A stretch of DNA of 64,000 nt from Liolophura sinensis. Taxonomy: Eukaryota > Mollusca > Polyplacophora > Chitonida > Chitonidae. The DNA lies in contig NC_088307.1 of NCBI RefSeq assembly GCF_032854445.1, positions 9,684,017 through 9,748,016 on the forward strand, read 5' to 3'. Both the position numbers and the translations under genes were made by a program. Positions 45,501 to 54,315 of the stretch are shown here, in pieces. Within the stretch, counting starts at the first letter, position 1. The number at the start of each line of letters is the position of its first letter. Under the pieces are notes generated by a model. The model saw nothing but the letters and a program-made list of their open reading frames with translations. It did not search any database and was not told the DNA's origin.

Positions 45501-47387
45501 ACGCCGTCCAAGTGAAAGATTTTTGAGTACGGCGTAAAACACCAATGAAATGAATAAATAAACTATCCGAAGTATAATGATGGGCGTTAAGGGATATATT
45601 AGGCGGATACAATGTTTATCTCACTGGCTCAGATGTTTAATGCGCTACATCATTGCAAAGACCACGGCCTTTGACTGGTGAGGTCGCGTGTACGAGTCCA
45701 GCTCTCGTGTTACGACGACGGCTGCATTTCACCGGTTACATTTCACCATTTACCAATTGTGCCGCGCTGTCGTCACTGCTTTGTACGTATGCGTATGATT
45801 CATTTAACAGTTTCTTCAGCCATATGACGACGAGCAGTCATTATTGGTGTGTACACAGATACTGTGATTTCTTTATGGAAGGGTGTCCATGCGGCCACAG
45901 ATGTATCTTGCCGAAGACCCCTCACACCCCAACAGATCACACTCATAATATCAGTGGCCTATCCCGTCATATAGAATGACGAGATAGGCCACTGATATTA
46001 CGAGTGTAATACTGACACTCGACAAACCACTCCGGTTTCCTTGTTCTAACCTCTTTGTGATGAGCTCCTCGTGATGTGGCAATAAGTATCATTTTGAAAG
46101 TCGTTAACAGGAGCCAACCTGCGTTTGAACATAGACTTGATCCCAGGTCTATGGACTTCGACACGACACGTGGCTCTAACGACGCCGTGTTAGTATTAGT
46201 CTCTCTGCATGCTGTGGTTAATACACTCAAGTACTAGTGTTCTGAGAAGGACTTCGGCCGTTAGTCACTAAAGCACGAAATCTTAAGGTCACGAGGAATA
46301 CATGTCCAGACGAGCTTAGCCTGCGTTTGTGATCAGACAAGGATGGTCCCATCAATAATCTACCAGTATATTTACATATCTACATGAAGCGAGTGTATGT
46401 ACTCAGCGCTTCACCCTGTAGTGGTGCTGAAATGACCACTCTGTCACGACTGACCGGTCCACAGTCTAATGCCCAGACACACTCTGTCTTGTGTTGAATT
46501 AACCGAAGGTCTTGTGTTGAGAGAACTGAACACAAAATTTGTTTGATGTTACACAATATTTTTGTTGCAAAATACCCAAGATTTTGTGTACCAACACAAT
46601 TACCGCAGTTTAGTTCAACACAGGTTTGTGTTTTATTCTTTTGTAATAAAAAACATAGGCCCCTACTTCACAGAAATGTGTTAGTCCAAGACAAACATGT
46701 GTTAAATAAATGTGAAATACACATATTTGTATTACAAAGTAACAAAACACACACTTACGTTGAACCAGACCGAGGTAATTTATGCATATTAACCTAACTT
46801 GTGTTGGTGCAAAAAAAAATTGTCTTGCAACAGTATCGTGTATAACACCCAACACATCTTGCGTCGAATTCATTCGACACAGAAAAACTTATTTTCCTTC
46901 TTTAATTATGACCCATCACTACAAAAACAAAACAAGACAACCCACTACCATCCGCAGGTTGCCGCAGACCTTCCCATGTACGACCGGAGAGGAAGCCAGG
47001 ATGAGCTGGAATAAACTCGCACCGACCACATTGGTAAGGCTCCTGGGTCATTACGCCGCGCTGACCCGCTAACCACCTCCGCCACGGAGGCCCCTGCACT
47101 TACATAATCTACAATCGTATTCACGTGAAGTGTCCAAACGAACATGAGTGTCCACTAGGTTTTTTTTCCCCAAAATAATATGTACAGTACTTATCTGTTC
47201 TCTGATCGAGTTGTAACATCACTGCATACTATCGGTAAAGTATTTGACTGGAAATCCTAGTTTACGAGAAAAAGTCAGGTATTATTATTATTTCATGAAT
47301 CTTACCTGTGACAAATGCGAAGTACGTGAATATTACATGGAACTTACCTGTAACAATAACGACCTTATCTTTGAATGACCTGCTCAT
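30313..47387 (-). CDS. Short-chain dehydrogenase/reductase (SDR), complete, 9 exons
   Basis: NAD(P)(H)-dependent oxidoreductase with a single Rossmann domain; the substrate is unknown. Exons in transcript order: 47387-47348, 42429-42290, 34570-34478, 33815-33677, 33131-33091, 32730-32661, 32301-32265, 31622-31556 and 30501-30313. They total 816 nt (271 residues plus TAG), the usual length of a classical SDR. All introns are GT-AG, and phases (1,0,0,1,0,1,2,0) agree at every junction. Motifs: TGSSSGVG (cofactor binding, across exons 1-2), an AD before V in exon 3, INNAG (exon 4), NVSSLLGS with the catalytic serine (exon 5), YSMAK as YxxxK (exon 6), and VRVNAICPS (exons 7-8), where most relatives have PG instead of PS. 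It resembles the FabG-like SDRs often annotated in invertebrates as 3-oxoacyl-ACP reductase; that activity is not established. The gene spans 17 kb because of repeat-filled introns. Confidence 0.93.
30528..30755. repeat. Patch of short AACAGA / TCTGTT motifs in both orientations
   Basis: In SDR intron 8. AACAGA or TCTGTT occurs about eight times in 230 bp at irregular spacing, often with flanking TTA or AAT (GATTAACAGAAAAC, CATCTGTTAATT, GCTAACAGAATG, ATTTAACAGAATC, ATTCTGTTGATT). It is not a tandem repeat. Confidence 0.6.
31279..31425 (-). repeat. SINE-A copy, head truncated
   Basis: Starts with TTATTTATTTGATTGGTGC and TACGCCGTACTCAAGAATAT, then ACGACGGCGGCCAG and CCACGACCATCCGCAGGTTG. It ends before the tRNA-like head. 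Confidence 0.85.
31556..33131 (-). CDS. SDR exons 5 to 8, catalytic centre
   Basis: Exon 5 (33131-33091) NVVNVSSLLGSIS, exon 6 (32730-32661) VPAALVYSMAKASINQF, exon 7 (32301-32265) ELAPHGVRVNAI and exon 8 (31622-31556) PSYVEDTRFIEGS. The Ser-Tyr-Lys triad is spread over exons 5 and 6. Confidence 0.9.
31860..32165 (-). repeat. SINE-C copy, reverse orientation
   Basis: Contains GTTGGTGGAAGACAGTGGGT and a box-B-like GGATTGAACCCACAG read on the minus strand; in SDR intron 7. Confidence 0.55.
32456..32640 (+). repeat. Repeat-D copy
   Basis: GGCAAATGGTCACACGTAAC, ATACGGCCTCCTGTCAATTT and CAGTTAGGGTTTTATTTTAA, as in the copies at 35622 and 40615. Lies just beside SDR exon 6. Confidence 0.7.
33677..34570 (-). 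CDS. SDR exons 3 and 4
   Basis: Exon 3 (34570-34478) encodes QADVTRRSEL through FGKIDIL, giving the adenine-pocket aspartate. Exon 4 (33815-33677) starts INNAGEGKFGG and runs to HLIKTK. An alternative upstream acceptor at about 33856 would add residues before INNAG and spoil the alignment, so the acceptor after CATTGCAG is preferred. Confidence 0.9.
33905..33968 (+). repeat. SINE-A 3' end only
   Basis: GTCGTATAAAAGAAATATTC then AACACCAATCAAATAAATAA. A 5'-truncated copy close to the acceptor of SDR exon 4. Confidence 0.8.
35345..35890. repeat. Two Repeat-D copies as an inverted pair
   Basis: A minus-strand copy at about 35345-35475 (GGTAAATTGACAAGAAGCCG ... GACCATTTGCCAACTATC) faces a plus-strand copy at about 35595-35890 (GACAGTGTGATAGCTGGCAA ... 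CTCTTGTCAATTTATCTCTG). They are separated by about 120 bp and lie in SDR intron 2. Confidence 0.75.
36330..36655 (-). repeat. SINE-B copy, near complete
   Basis: Begins TGAGTGAGTGAGTGCTTGGG and TTTAACGTCGTATTTAACAA, and ends with GACTCGACCCAGGATTGACC (box B on the minus strand) and CTACCAACTGTGCTATCG (box A on the minus strand). Same family as 28395-28750. Confidence 0.85.
36790..37110. repeat. 41-bp monomer array
   Basis: Unit GCATTCACGTTTACATCAAC followed by CCGGGGCTAGAGGCTGTATAC, 41 bp apart in the best part (36981, 37022, 37063); upstream copies are diverged. Confidence 0.85.
37130..37352 (-). repeat. SINE-A copy, with tRNA-like head
   Basis: GATTGGTGTTTTACGCACCA ... CAGCATTATAGTGAACGG ... 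ending ACCAACTCAGCCACAGAGGC. It interrupts the 41/84-bp satellite region. Confidence 0.85.
37430..39965. repeat. 84-bp satellite array, about 29 copies
   Basis: The unit combines AAGCATTCATGTCTATTACA...GGCGCAAGAACAATAC with AAGCATAATAACATCAACTG...CGCAAGGGGACGCCT. A subset of units carries a 12-13 bp insertion with AGAATAACA before CTGACTGG. No open frame is kept. It occupies much of SDR intron 2. Confidence 0.95.
40615..41160 (+). repeat. Repeat-D copy followed by a SINE-C copy
   Basis: 40615-40830 matches Repeat-D (ATACGGCCTCCTGTCAATAT, AAATGCACTGATGTTAATTG, CCTCAAAATGCTGTGTTTTC). 40905-41160 matches SINE-C (CCCACTGTTCTTGGGGCC, GGAGATCACTGACCTTCCAC, AGGTGCAAATCTTCGCC). Confidence 0.6.
41161..42059. 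other. SDR intron 2, nothing further recognised
   Basis: A short duplication ATGAGTAAGAGATTAATGAA occurs twice at 41323-41365. No other structure seen. Confidence 0.5.
42060..42155 (+). repeat. SINE-A 3' end
   Basis: TCTGGGCTGTGCTCGGTC, CCATCATAATGCTGG, TAAATGAAATATTCTTGAA and AACACCTATCAAATAA. It ends about 135 bp from SDR exon 2. Confidence 0.75.
42290..42429 (-). CDS. SDR exon 2, cofactor-binding fold
   Basis: Completes TGSSSGVGAHAA and continues through VVLTGRN to VPRER. The TGRN after the second beta strand is typical of NADP(H)-preferring SDRs, so NADPH use is likely but inferred. Donor is GTAGGT. Confidence 0.92.
43335..43490 (-). repeat. SINE-A copy, truncated
   Basis: TTTATTTGATTGGTGTTTGA, CTCAAGAATATTTCGCTTAC, CGGTGACCAGCATTGT and GGGCAGAGCACGAGGGAAAC. 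Confidence 0.8.
43865..43960 (-). repeat. SINE-B 3' fragment
   Basis: GCTTGAGGTTTAACGTTGTA, TTTTTTCAGTGATATGACGA and CGAAGAGTCATCC, the tail-side part of SINE-B. Confidence 0.65.
43961..44684. other. SDR intron 1, nothing recognised
   Basis: A 91-codon open frame at 44221-44496 has no recognisable motif and no codon pattern distinguishing it from intron sequence. Confidence 0.4.
44685..44895 (-). repeat. Repeat-D copy, reverse orientation
   Basis: ACCTAATTTTGCTTAAGTCA, GGTAAATTGACAAAAGGCCT, GTGTGGCCATTTGCCAGC and CTCTCTGTGTTGTACGTCTT, the reverse complement of the plus copies. Confidence 0.75.
45345..45565 (+). repeat. SINE-A copy, near complete
   Basis: Head ACGGCGCAATGACCCAGGAG with box B GTGAGTTCAAATCC; body CAGCAAGCTACAGATGG; 3' end GAGTACGGCGTAAAACACCA and ATGAATAAATAA. 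Confidence 0.88.
45780..46200 (-). repeat. SINE-B copy carrying a hairpin insertion
   Basis: The left part (CATATGACGACGAGCAGTCA ... AAGACCCCTCACACCCCAAC) and the right part (TAATACTGACACTCGACAAA ... GACTTGATCCCAGGTC) follow the SINE-B order seen at 53960-54315, where the corresponding join is CAGTCACATTATACTGAC with nothing between. Confidence 0.7.
45941..46005. repeat. Hairpin: 30-bp inverted repeat, 5-nt loop
   Basis: Arms 45941-45970 and 45976-46005 are reverse complements with two mismatches; the loop is 45971-45975. The core of the arm is TCAGTGGCCTATC. It sits inside the SINE-B copy. Confidence 0.92.
46480..46880. repeat. Patch of short AACACA / TGTGTT motifs in both orientations
   Basis: In SDR intron 1. 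TGTGTT, AACACA or one-base variants occur about fifteen times within 400 bp, irregularly spaced and on both strands (CTTGTGTTGAATTAAC, GAACACAAAA, TACCAACACAATT, TTCAACACAGGTTTGTGTTT, AACATGTGTTAAAT). It is not a tandem array. Confidence 0.65.
46937..47095 (-). repeat. SINE-A head part
   Basis: CTACCATCCGCAGGTTGCCG ... ACCACATTGGTAAGGCTCCT ... ACCACCTCCGCCACGGAGGC. The A-rich 3' part is missing, and the copy lies about 250 bp downstream of the SDR start exon on the gene's upstream side. Confidence 0.8.
47348..47387 (-). CDS. SDR exon 1 with start codon
   Basis: Encodes MSRSFKDKVVIVT plus one base, the normal SDR N-terminus running into the TGxxxGxG turn. The donor is GTAAGT. This ATG is chosen because it places the Rossmann motif near residue 14. 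Confidence 0.92.
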
Positions 47388-47919
47388 TTTGCGGTGTATC
47401 TTATCCACAATTCTACAGCAACACTACGATATGTGTATGTATATAGCTGCAGTGACCGTACAAACATCCACGCACGCTCACCGAAAGTTAAACTGTCTGA
47501 CTGCAGATGAGCCGTCAAAACTGTATATGGGATTAAAAAAAAATCACATCACTCTCATGGGCAGTCAACCATAACCAGTATAGCTTATAAGCGACTATAT
47601 GCATATAATTTTATGTACTTTACTGCAGCTTGCCACTAATTAATGCGCAGATATTTTCGGAACAGAGCCCAACATTTCATCACGTCGCTATCGTACCACT
47701 CTTTATAACTTTTCCGGTAAAACAAATCATATTACGCTCCCATAATATGAGGGTCCTACGTGTCCGCACAACGGGTTACGTGTATCCGTATACAGGCCTA
47801 TATATCAAACCCTGATTGGCGGATGCAGGGTTGACACATAGGGTCTACGTGGATTACTTGTACAGGCAATATAAAAAAAAGCGGACAGGTTGATACAGGA
47901 TTGAAAAGAAGTGTCTACG
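47388..47919. promoter_or_regulatory. Region upstream of the SDR start, no clear promoter element
   Basis: The SDR promoter or 5' UTR exon should lie here. No TATA box or CpG cluster at a convincing position was found. Confidence 0.25.
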
Positions 47920-48265
47920 CATGCTTAGGGTATTACGTCGTATTTAAAAATTTTTTCTGTCAATTGACAACTAGGAGTCATTAGGTTTTTTTTTATATAC
48001 CTATACCGTGTGTTATGGCAGAGCAAGCCCATGCCGAAAAAGTGCTGCCTTTACTGATGTGTCATACCGAAGACACCAGACATGACACCCCACCCTGTCA
48101 CACTATACTGACTGCAGGCCAACCAGTCATAACCAGACTAAACTCTGTGCTGAACGCGAGGCATCATAAAGTGCCATTTAAAAGTATTTGGTATGACCCG
48201 ACCCCTACTTGATCTCGCGTCTCCCCACTTCGTCGATCTAACCATTTGGCTACTGAAGCCGTATT
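47920..48265 (-). repeat. SINE-B copy
   Basis: TGCTTAGGGTATTACGTCGT, GACAACTAGGAGTCATTAGG, AGACACCAGACATGACACCC, CACACTATACTGACTGC and GGTATGACCCGACCCCTACT, in family order. Confidence 0.8.
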
Positions 48266-48279
48266 GACGCGTATATTTA

Positions 48280-48500
48280 TTTGACTGAGGTTTTACGTCA
48301 CTTTCAACCTAATATCAGTCATATCACGACGGTGCATCAATCTTTGTAGTAGGTAGAACCCAATGTCGACATATTTATAGCGCTGCCTCACTGAAAAGTC
48401 ATGTTGAAGACACCAGTCATGACGCTGCACTAAGTCACATTATACTGACACAATCTTCTTTTCCTGTTATGTTGATCTCCAAGCAAGGTAATGCCAAGAC
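48280..48500 (-). repeat. SINE-B copy, partial and diverged
   Basis: GACTGAGGTTTTACGTCACT, AGTCATATCACGACGGTGCA, AAGACACCAGTCATGACGCT and TCACATTATACTGACAC; lies directly beside the 47920-48265 copy in the same orientation. Confidence 0.65.
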
Positions 48501-48589
48501 GAATGATGTTAAAAGTGTACGTGTATGCACAGCATTACGTGCATCTCCACCTGTTTAACTGATATTACCTTTATACCTTGGGTCCATCT

Positions 48590-49224
48590 GTACAAACAGA
48601 TATTGCATCAAATGTATTAAACGACTCCAGCTGATATCACGTTCTTTATATAGGGCCTACAGGTTCTGTACAGCATTACGTATATCGATATTAACAGTTC
48701 TAACTGATAGATATCAAATTCTTTATGTAGGGCTCTACATGTACAAGTTTGTACAGCATTACGTATATCGATATTAACAGTTCTAACTGATAGATATCAA
48801 ATTCTTTATGCAGGGCCTATACATGTACAAGTTTGTACAGCATTACGTATATCGATATTAACAGTTCTAACTGCTAGATATCAAATTTTTTATGCAGGGC
48901 TCTACATGTACAAGTTTGTACAGCATTACGTATATCGATATTAACAGTTCTAACTGATGGATATCAAATTTTTTATGCAGGGCCTATACATGTACAAGTT
49001 TGTACAGCATTACGTATATCGATATTAACAGTTCTAACTGATAGATATCAAATTTTTTATGCAGGGCTCTACATGTACAAGTTTGTACAGCATTACGTAT
49101 ATCGATATTAACAGTTCTAACTGATAGATATCAAATTGGTTATGTTGGGCCTATACATGTACAAGTTTGTACAGCATTACGTATATCGATATTAACAGTT
49201 CTAAGTGATAGATATCAAATTGGT
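48590..49224. repeat. 83-84-bp tandem repeat, about 7 copies
   Basis: CAGCATTACGTATATCGATA recurs at 48671, 48754, 48838, 48921 and on, with ACATGTACAAGTTTGTA and CTGATAGATATCAAATT in each unit. Confidence 0.94.
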
Positions 49225-49660
49225 TATGTAGCGCATGTGCTGCATTACGTGCATCGGCAACAACTATTCCAGGAGTAAAAGACAGGACCTTCGTTTGTAA
49301 GTTTGTAATGGAATATGTGCATTGGTAATAAGCCCAGTTGATAGAGATCACGTTCTCACCTGTGCAAGCATGTACTGCATTACGTGCATCGGCAACAACT
49401 ATTACAGGAGTAAAAGACAGGACCTTTGTTTGTAAGTTTGTAATGGAATATGTGCATTGGTAATAAGCCCAGTTGATAGAGATCACGTTCTCACCTGTGC
49501 AAGCATGTACTGCATTACGTGCATCGGCAACAACTATTCCAGGAGTAAAAGACAGGACCTTTGTTTGTAAGTTTGTAATGGAATATGTGCATTGGTAATA
49601 AGCCCAGTTGATAGAGATCACGTTCTCACCTGTGCAAGCATGTACAACATTAGGAGCATC
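49225..49660. repeat. 135-bp tandem repeat, about 3 copies
   Basis: TGCATTACGTGCATCGGCAA at 49241, 49376 and 49511. Copies are almost identical. The period is a multiple of 3, which makes a 156-codon minus-strand open frame that is an artefact. Confidence 0.94.
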
Positions 49661-50473
49661 GGTAATAATCTGATTTATTAATTCGATTGGTGTTTAAACT
49701 GTGAAATTATATATAGCGTCTAATTGCCATTGTAGGTGTCTCCACCATATTAAACTACCTGAAACGCCAGCTTTTTTTTTTTTTTTTAACACACATACGG
49801 ACAAAAACACTAGCACGTGCGAACGCAAGCAAGCAGGACTCACAGTCGCACATGTGATAACAGTCTAATTATGGCATGTACACTCGTGAAAAACAGGTGC
49901 AAATGTGCAACAACTCACAAGTACGTGAAAATTTGTCATGTACACGTACCATTTTTTTCACCGTTCGCACACGTTTCCTGGGATCACTATCATGGTAAAA
50001 GCTCTTCATTAAACAGGGCCATAGAAGAAAATATTCAAGTGTTTTCACAACTTTCATTTCAAGCTTCATCTATCATAAGCCTGTTTCACTGTGCTTGTTG
50101 GGCAACGATTGGACTGCGCCAATGACCCTTCACCAAATAGTTTTTATCCCTTCCGTTTTAAAGTGTACACCATGAAAAACACACCTCCTGGGTTGACCCA
50201 TGTGGCATTTCTCAATGACAATAAATTATGATATTATTCACAATATGGGTGATCAAATAACTGGACACCTAAAACGTGGCACACGCGGGTAGGAGTGAGA
50301 GTGATTGCCCAAACCATAACCCCCACCCCCTCATCATGGCAGGGCCTGGTATCAATTAAGATCCACATGTTAAAACGTTACCTTCATACCCCCACAACTC
50401 GAGACATTAACCCTTTAAATTATAAATTTTGCACGACCAACTGAGAAAATATATATATACAGGCTGTTTATTC
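49661..50473. other. Intergenic, between the SDR start and the C11orf98-like stop
   Basis: Poly-T run near 49771-49788 and no coding feature. The 3' UTR of the minus-strand small gene would begin at 50473 and run leftwards. Confidence 0.4.
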
Positions 50474-53400
50474 TCATGTGTTTGATTCTTCTTCCATATC
50501 TACGTCTTCAGGTGATACATCAGTCTTTGAACTCTTCTTCGAACGTTTTCCAGGATTTTTGGAAACTTCAGCCATTTCTGTTTCTTTCGATTCACCACTT
50601 GTGGAGGCTTCTGCTACAACTGCAAAAAATGGTAGCAACAGTAATCAGAAAAACTAATTCACCTTCTTTAATAAAAATCCACCAATTTATTTATTTATTT
50701 ATTTGATTGGTGTTTTACGCCGTACTCAAGAATATTTCACTTATACGACGGCGGCCAGCATTGTGGTGGGAGGAAACTGGGCAGAGCCCGGGGGAAACCC
50801 ACAACCATCTGCAGGTTGCTGGCAGAACTTCCCACGTACGGCTGGAGATGCAATCAGCATGAGCTGGACAGGAATTGAACTCACAGGGACTGCACTGATG
50901 AGAGGCTCCTGAGTCAAAAATCAACCAACTGAAGTGCTTTATTTTCTGCACGAAAAGTGGTTTTCAGCATACTGAAATTAATCTCTCCTTTTTCAGGATT
51001 CATTTAGACCCAAAAAACTTTTCTAACAAAGGGAAGTAGCTAAAAGAATACATAAAAAAAACTTTACAACAAAGATTGTGCTTCTATAAAGTCAAATGAA
51101 GAAAATTATGCGCAAAAAATTTTTTTTTTTTTAAATTTTCATTTTTGCGGTATTTTTACACCTATTAATATTTTCCTTCAATGATCAGATTTTATCGAAG
51201 CACAGTGAACACCCGAAAGTCCCACAAGCCCTGTGAACCATGGTCGCTATAGTGATGAACCTGAGTGTATTTAACTGATGATATCATCTTGTTTTTCTCT
51301 CAGATTTTCTTCAAACAAACAACGCATTCATTTCCAGATATTTCCCTATGCTCAGATATGGTTTGTTGCCTCATATTTAGAAGTTCCAACAAAGGTGCGG
51401 TGGTTTCAAGATTCAGATTTCCAAGTGATGTGACATTTTGACTGGAATGGACAAGGAAAACGAAGTGATCCAACTTTTCCCAAAATCACATGATCGAATA
51501 GCTCTGAACTGTCACTGCCAAACTCCACCATTAAACTGTCGTAGATTTTGGGTTCAAACTGATACCCATGTATACTGAATGACATATCTTTCATGTTTTG
51601 TAAATTTACACTGATCTCTGTTTACTTATATACGCTGAACCTGATTTGTTATTCGCTGGCTGCTAGCTCTATATACACGTATATGTATGTAGGCAAGCTG
51701 ACACAGACAGACGCTGCACGGGTTAGCAGGGCCAGCATAGCACCCTATCCTCACCCCCATTCGGTCTGTTTCTCACCCCCATTTGGTGTGTTCCCACCAC
51801 TGATTTCTGTTTAGAAGGGATCATCTTGACATTACCACTGCTTAATTTCCAGACTGACTGCTGAGGCCTTAAGAAAGCTATAATTTTAAGCCATTTTTAA
51901 CACCCCCCTCCCCACCATCCAAACAAAGGTTGAAAAATTTGTTTGTACTGTTATATGTTATTCCACATTCTAAACTATAGACTAAGAATTAAAGCCAAAG
52001 CGTTTCGTGTATCCTTTCATTCATTTTGGAAAACTGAACGTCATAGCTGAACAATCTCCTCAGCTAGAGCCAATGCTTTTACCACATGCTATGAAAGAAT
52101 GAATGAATAACTGACTGAAAAGCATTTGTGAATTCTGATGTCTGTTCTGTTGACCTTTTAAGAGACAGGTTCCTTAATCAATTTTCTAAAGGCCTAGCCA
52201 GTGCCACCGGGCATTTATTGTCAAATGCCACTTTTAACAAGGTCATTTATATAGCCTACTGTCACTGAATTCAATTTCCAATCTTGATGTCAACTAGAGT
52301 TATTTCCCCTGGTACATCTTTCTTCTTCTTCTCTATATAAATATGTAGTCACCAAGCCCGAGCCGTTCAAATCACAAAATCTTTCCATCAGCTTGACGCT
52401 ACCATCTCTTATTAGAAGCTAAAATAGATTTGTATTGGGAATCCTTTCAAAATCCCCCAAACAGCTGCCCATATTTCTGCAACAAGAAATTCTTTCTCAC
52501 CATCCATCTTGTTCTGTTCCCTCTTGGAATGTCGCAGACGCTTCAACATTTTACGCCTGCGTTTTCCGGACACTGTGATGTTGCTGTTGGGATGAGCACT
52601 ATAAATCATAGGAAAGGCAAGAAACTATTGCTATGGACACGGAATATATAAATAATGTCCAGAAAGTGGGTCAAATTTATTGTTTTATATATCCAGAATT
52701 TATTATTACTATATTTATGAATATATTTTTAAAAATATTAAATATGATTCAAATTTGAACCAGTTTTTCTTGTTCGGAAAATGTTAAAATTCTAAAAGAA
52801 TAGATCATATCCTAATTTATTAAAGCATATTTTTGTATGAATGTATCGGACATCCATTCTGAATTACCAACCATAAAAAACTATTTTCAAACGTCCTTTT
52901 CTTCCTTTTTAACAACAATTTTTTGACAACAATATTGAAGAAATTACACAATTATTCAAAGCAGGACCTGTCAAACTTCCGGAAGCAGGACTTTGATGTC
53001 ATTTTAATGATGTCAAACGTCCCAGCTCATCATGATGACGTCACATTAAAGACAGTATGACGTTACAACAGAAACTGATACGTTGAAACATTGCAACATT
53101 GTGGACATTGCGCTACGATCCACTTTAGGCATAACAATGGCTCAAGGTCCTGCTTCTCAATAGTGCGAAGCAGCGCCTCTGCGCAGGATTAAAAACTATG
53201 CTGCCGCCTCATTTTATATGATGTTGGTATGATCATATTTCTTTTTTCTCCATTAAAACAGTTGCGAGTACCGTGGACATTTCTGACGCGCCTAGGCAGT
53301 TTATGCTCACACTTTACGCTTGATCTGTTCATCACTTAAAAGGTGAATGTCTTCCAACGCAATTTTCTTCGGTCCTCTTTTTGCTTTACGGACTTTGCGT

Positions 53401-53586
53401 TTCTCTTTGGCCACAGCATAGTTTTTCTTCTGTCTGCGCTGAGAATAAAAAAAGAACGAAAGAAGATATAATTGAAGAGAAAACCAAGTTTTCAGTGTGG
53501 TAGACTGGAGATTATGTGGTAGATTGACCACATATTTCGTTCATGGCTAACTTGTTCAGTTTCCTGATTCTGAGAGTTCTGTTCAT
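50474..53586 (-). CDS. C11orf98-like small basic protein
   Basis: Small lysine/arginine-rich protein of unknown biochemical function. Well supported exons: 53433-53311 (acceptor after CGCAG, or 53438 if the nearer AG is used), 52598-52501 and 50619-50474 with TGA. Tentative first exon: 53586-53552 (ATG with AAAATGA context, weak donor GTTAGC). With it the CDS is 402 nt, 133 residues, and all phases agree; human C11orf98 is about 123 residues from memory. Recognition rests on NSNITVSGKRRRKML, matching the conserved NITLSGKKRRKLL of that family, and on the acidic C-terminal PEDVDMEEES, matching a PQDVEMKDLEDES-type tail. The middle carries KRKVRKAKRGPKK, a likely nuclear localisation signal. 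The exon at 53311 could also be read through to an in-frame TGA at 53307, giving a short product, but splicing at GTGAGC joins it in phase to the next exon. Confidence 0.62.
50690..50915 (-). repeat. SINE-A copy, near complete
   Basis: TTTATTTATTTGATTGGTGT, CGTACTCAAGAATATTTCAC, ACGACGGCGGCCAGCATTGT and TGAGAGGCTCCTGAGTCA. It lies just upstream of the last exon of the C11orf98-like gene, in its intron. Confidence 0.88.
50916..52500. other. Intron of the C11orf98-like gene, nothing further
   Basis: A-T rich. Short open frames show no recognisable protein. Confidence 0.45.
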
Positions 53587-53959
53587 TTTAGAAAGGTGTT
53601 TTGAGGTTTGCTTGGATCATGGGATGATATTCTACTGAAAAATTGTAAGTTTCAGCACCGAACATAATATTTTGTGAGCATCATTTGCCTCTGAAAATGC
53701 ACTTTTGTGGGCGAAATTGAGGTCTTTTAGGGTAATTTATATTACATGTATGATTTCAAGAAAGTATGTGAAATAAACCAATTTTTGGTTTGATATAGTT
53801 TTCCTGATTATCATTCTGCGGCTGATCAGTCTCTGCCCGAAGATTCTGTGGGGAACAGTATTTGCTCGGTGTTTATTTGACTGGTGTTTTATAACAGTTG
53901 GCTAAGAATTGGGAGACAGTTTAAGAGTGAAGGAAGTTACAAACATCTTGACTTGAATG

Positions 53960-54315
53960 AAGGAATGAATGCTTGGGGTTTAATGTACTTAACAATTTTT
54001 CAGTCACATGACGAAGAGTCATTAGGTGTATGTACATATAATGTGTCTTCTTGTGGGAAGATGAGCCCATACTGCCTAAGTGCTACTGCCACTGAAGTAT
54101 CACACCAAAGACACCAGACATGACACCCCACCCAGTCACATTATACTGACACCTGGCCAACCAGTCATGTTTCCTTGCTCTAACCTCTCAGTACTGAGCG
54201 TCAATTGAGGCAGCAACAAATACCATTGTTAAAAGTCTTTGGTATGACCCGTCCCAGGTTTGATCCTGGGTCTTCTGCCTGCGAGGCAGATGCTCTATAA
54301 CCATAATGCACCGAC
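53960..54315 (-). repeat. SINE-B copy, near complete
   Basis: AATGCTTGGGGTTTAATGTA, TTTTTCAGTCACATGACGAA, CCAGACATGACACCCCACCC, CCCAGGTTTGATCCTGGGTC (box B, minus strand) and GCCTGCGAGGCAGATGCTCT. Confidence 0.85.

Noticed and set aside
49151-49621. 156-codon minus-strand open frame with three near-identical 45-residue repeats
   Set aside because: It is the 135-bp tandem array read in one frame.
53307-53531. Separate small gene ending at the TGA at 53307
   Set aside because: The open frame begins in a pyrimidine-rich intron, and a good GTGAGC donor two bases before the stop joins it in phase to the next C11orf98-like exon.
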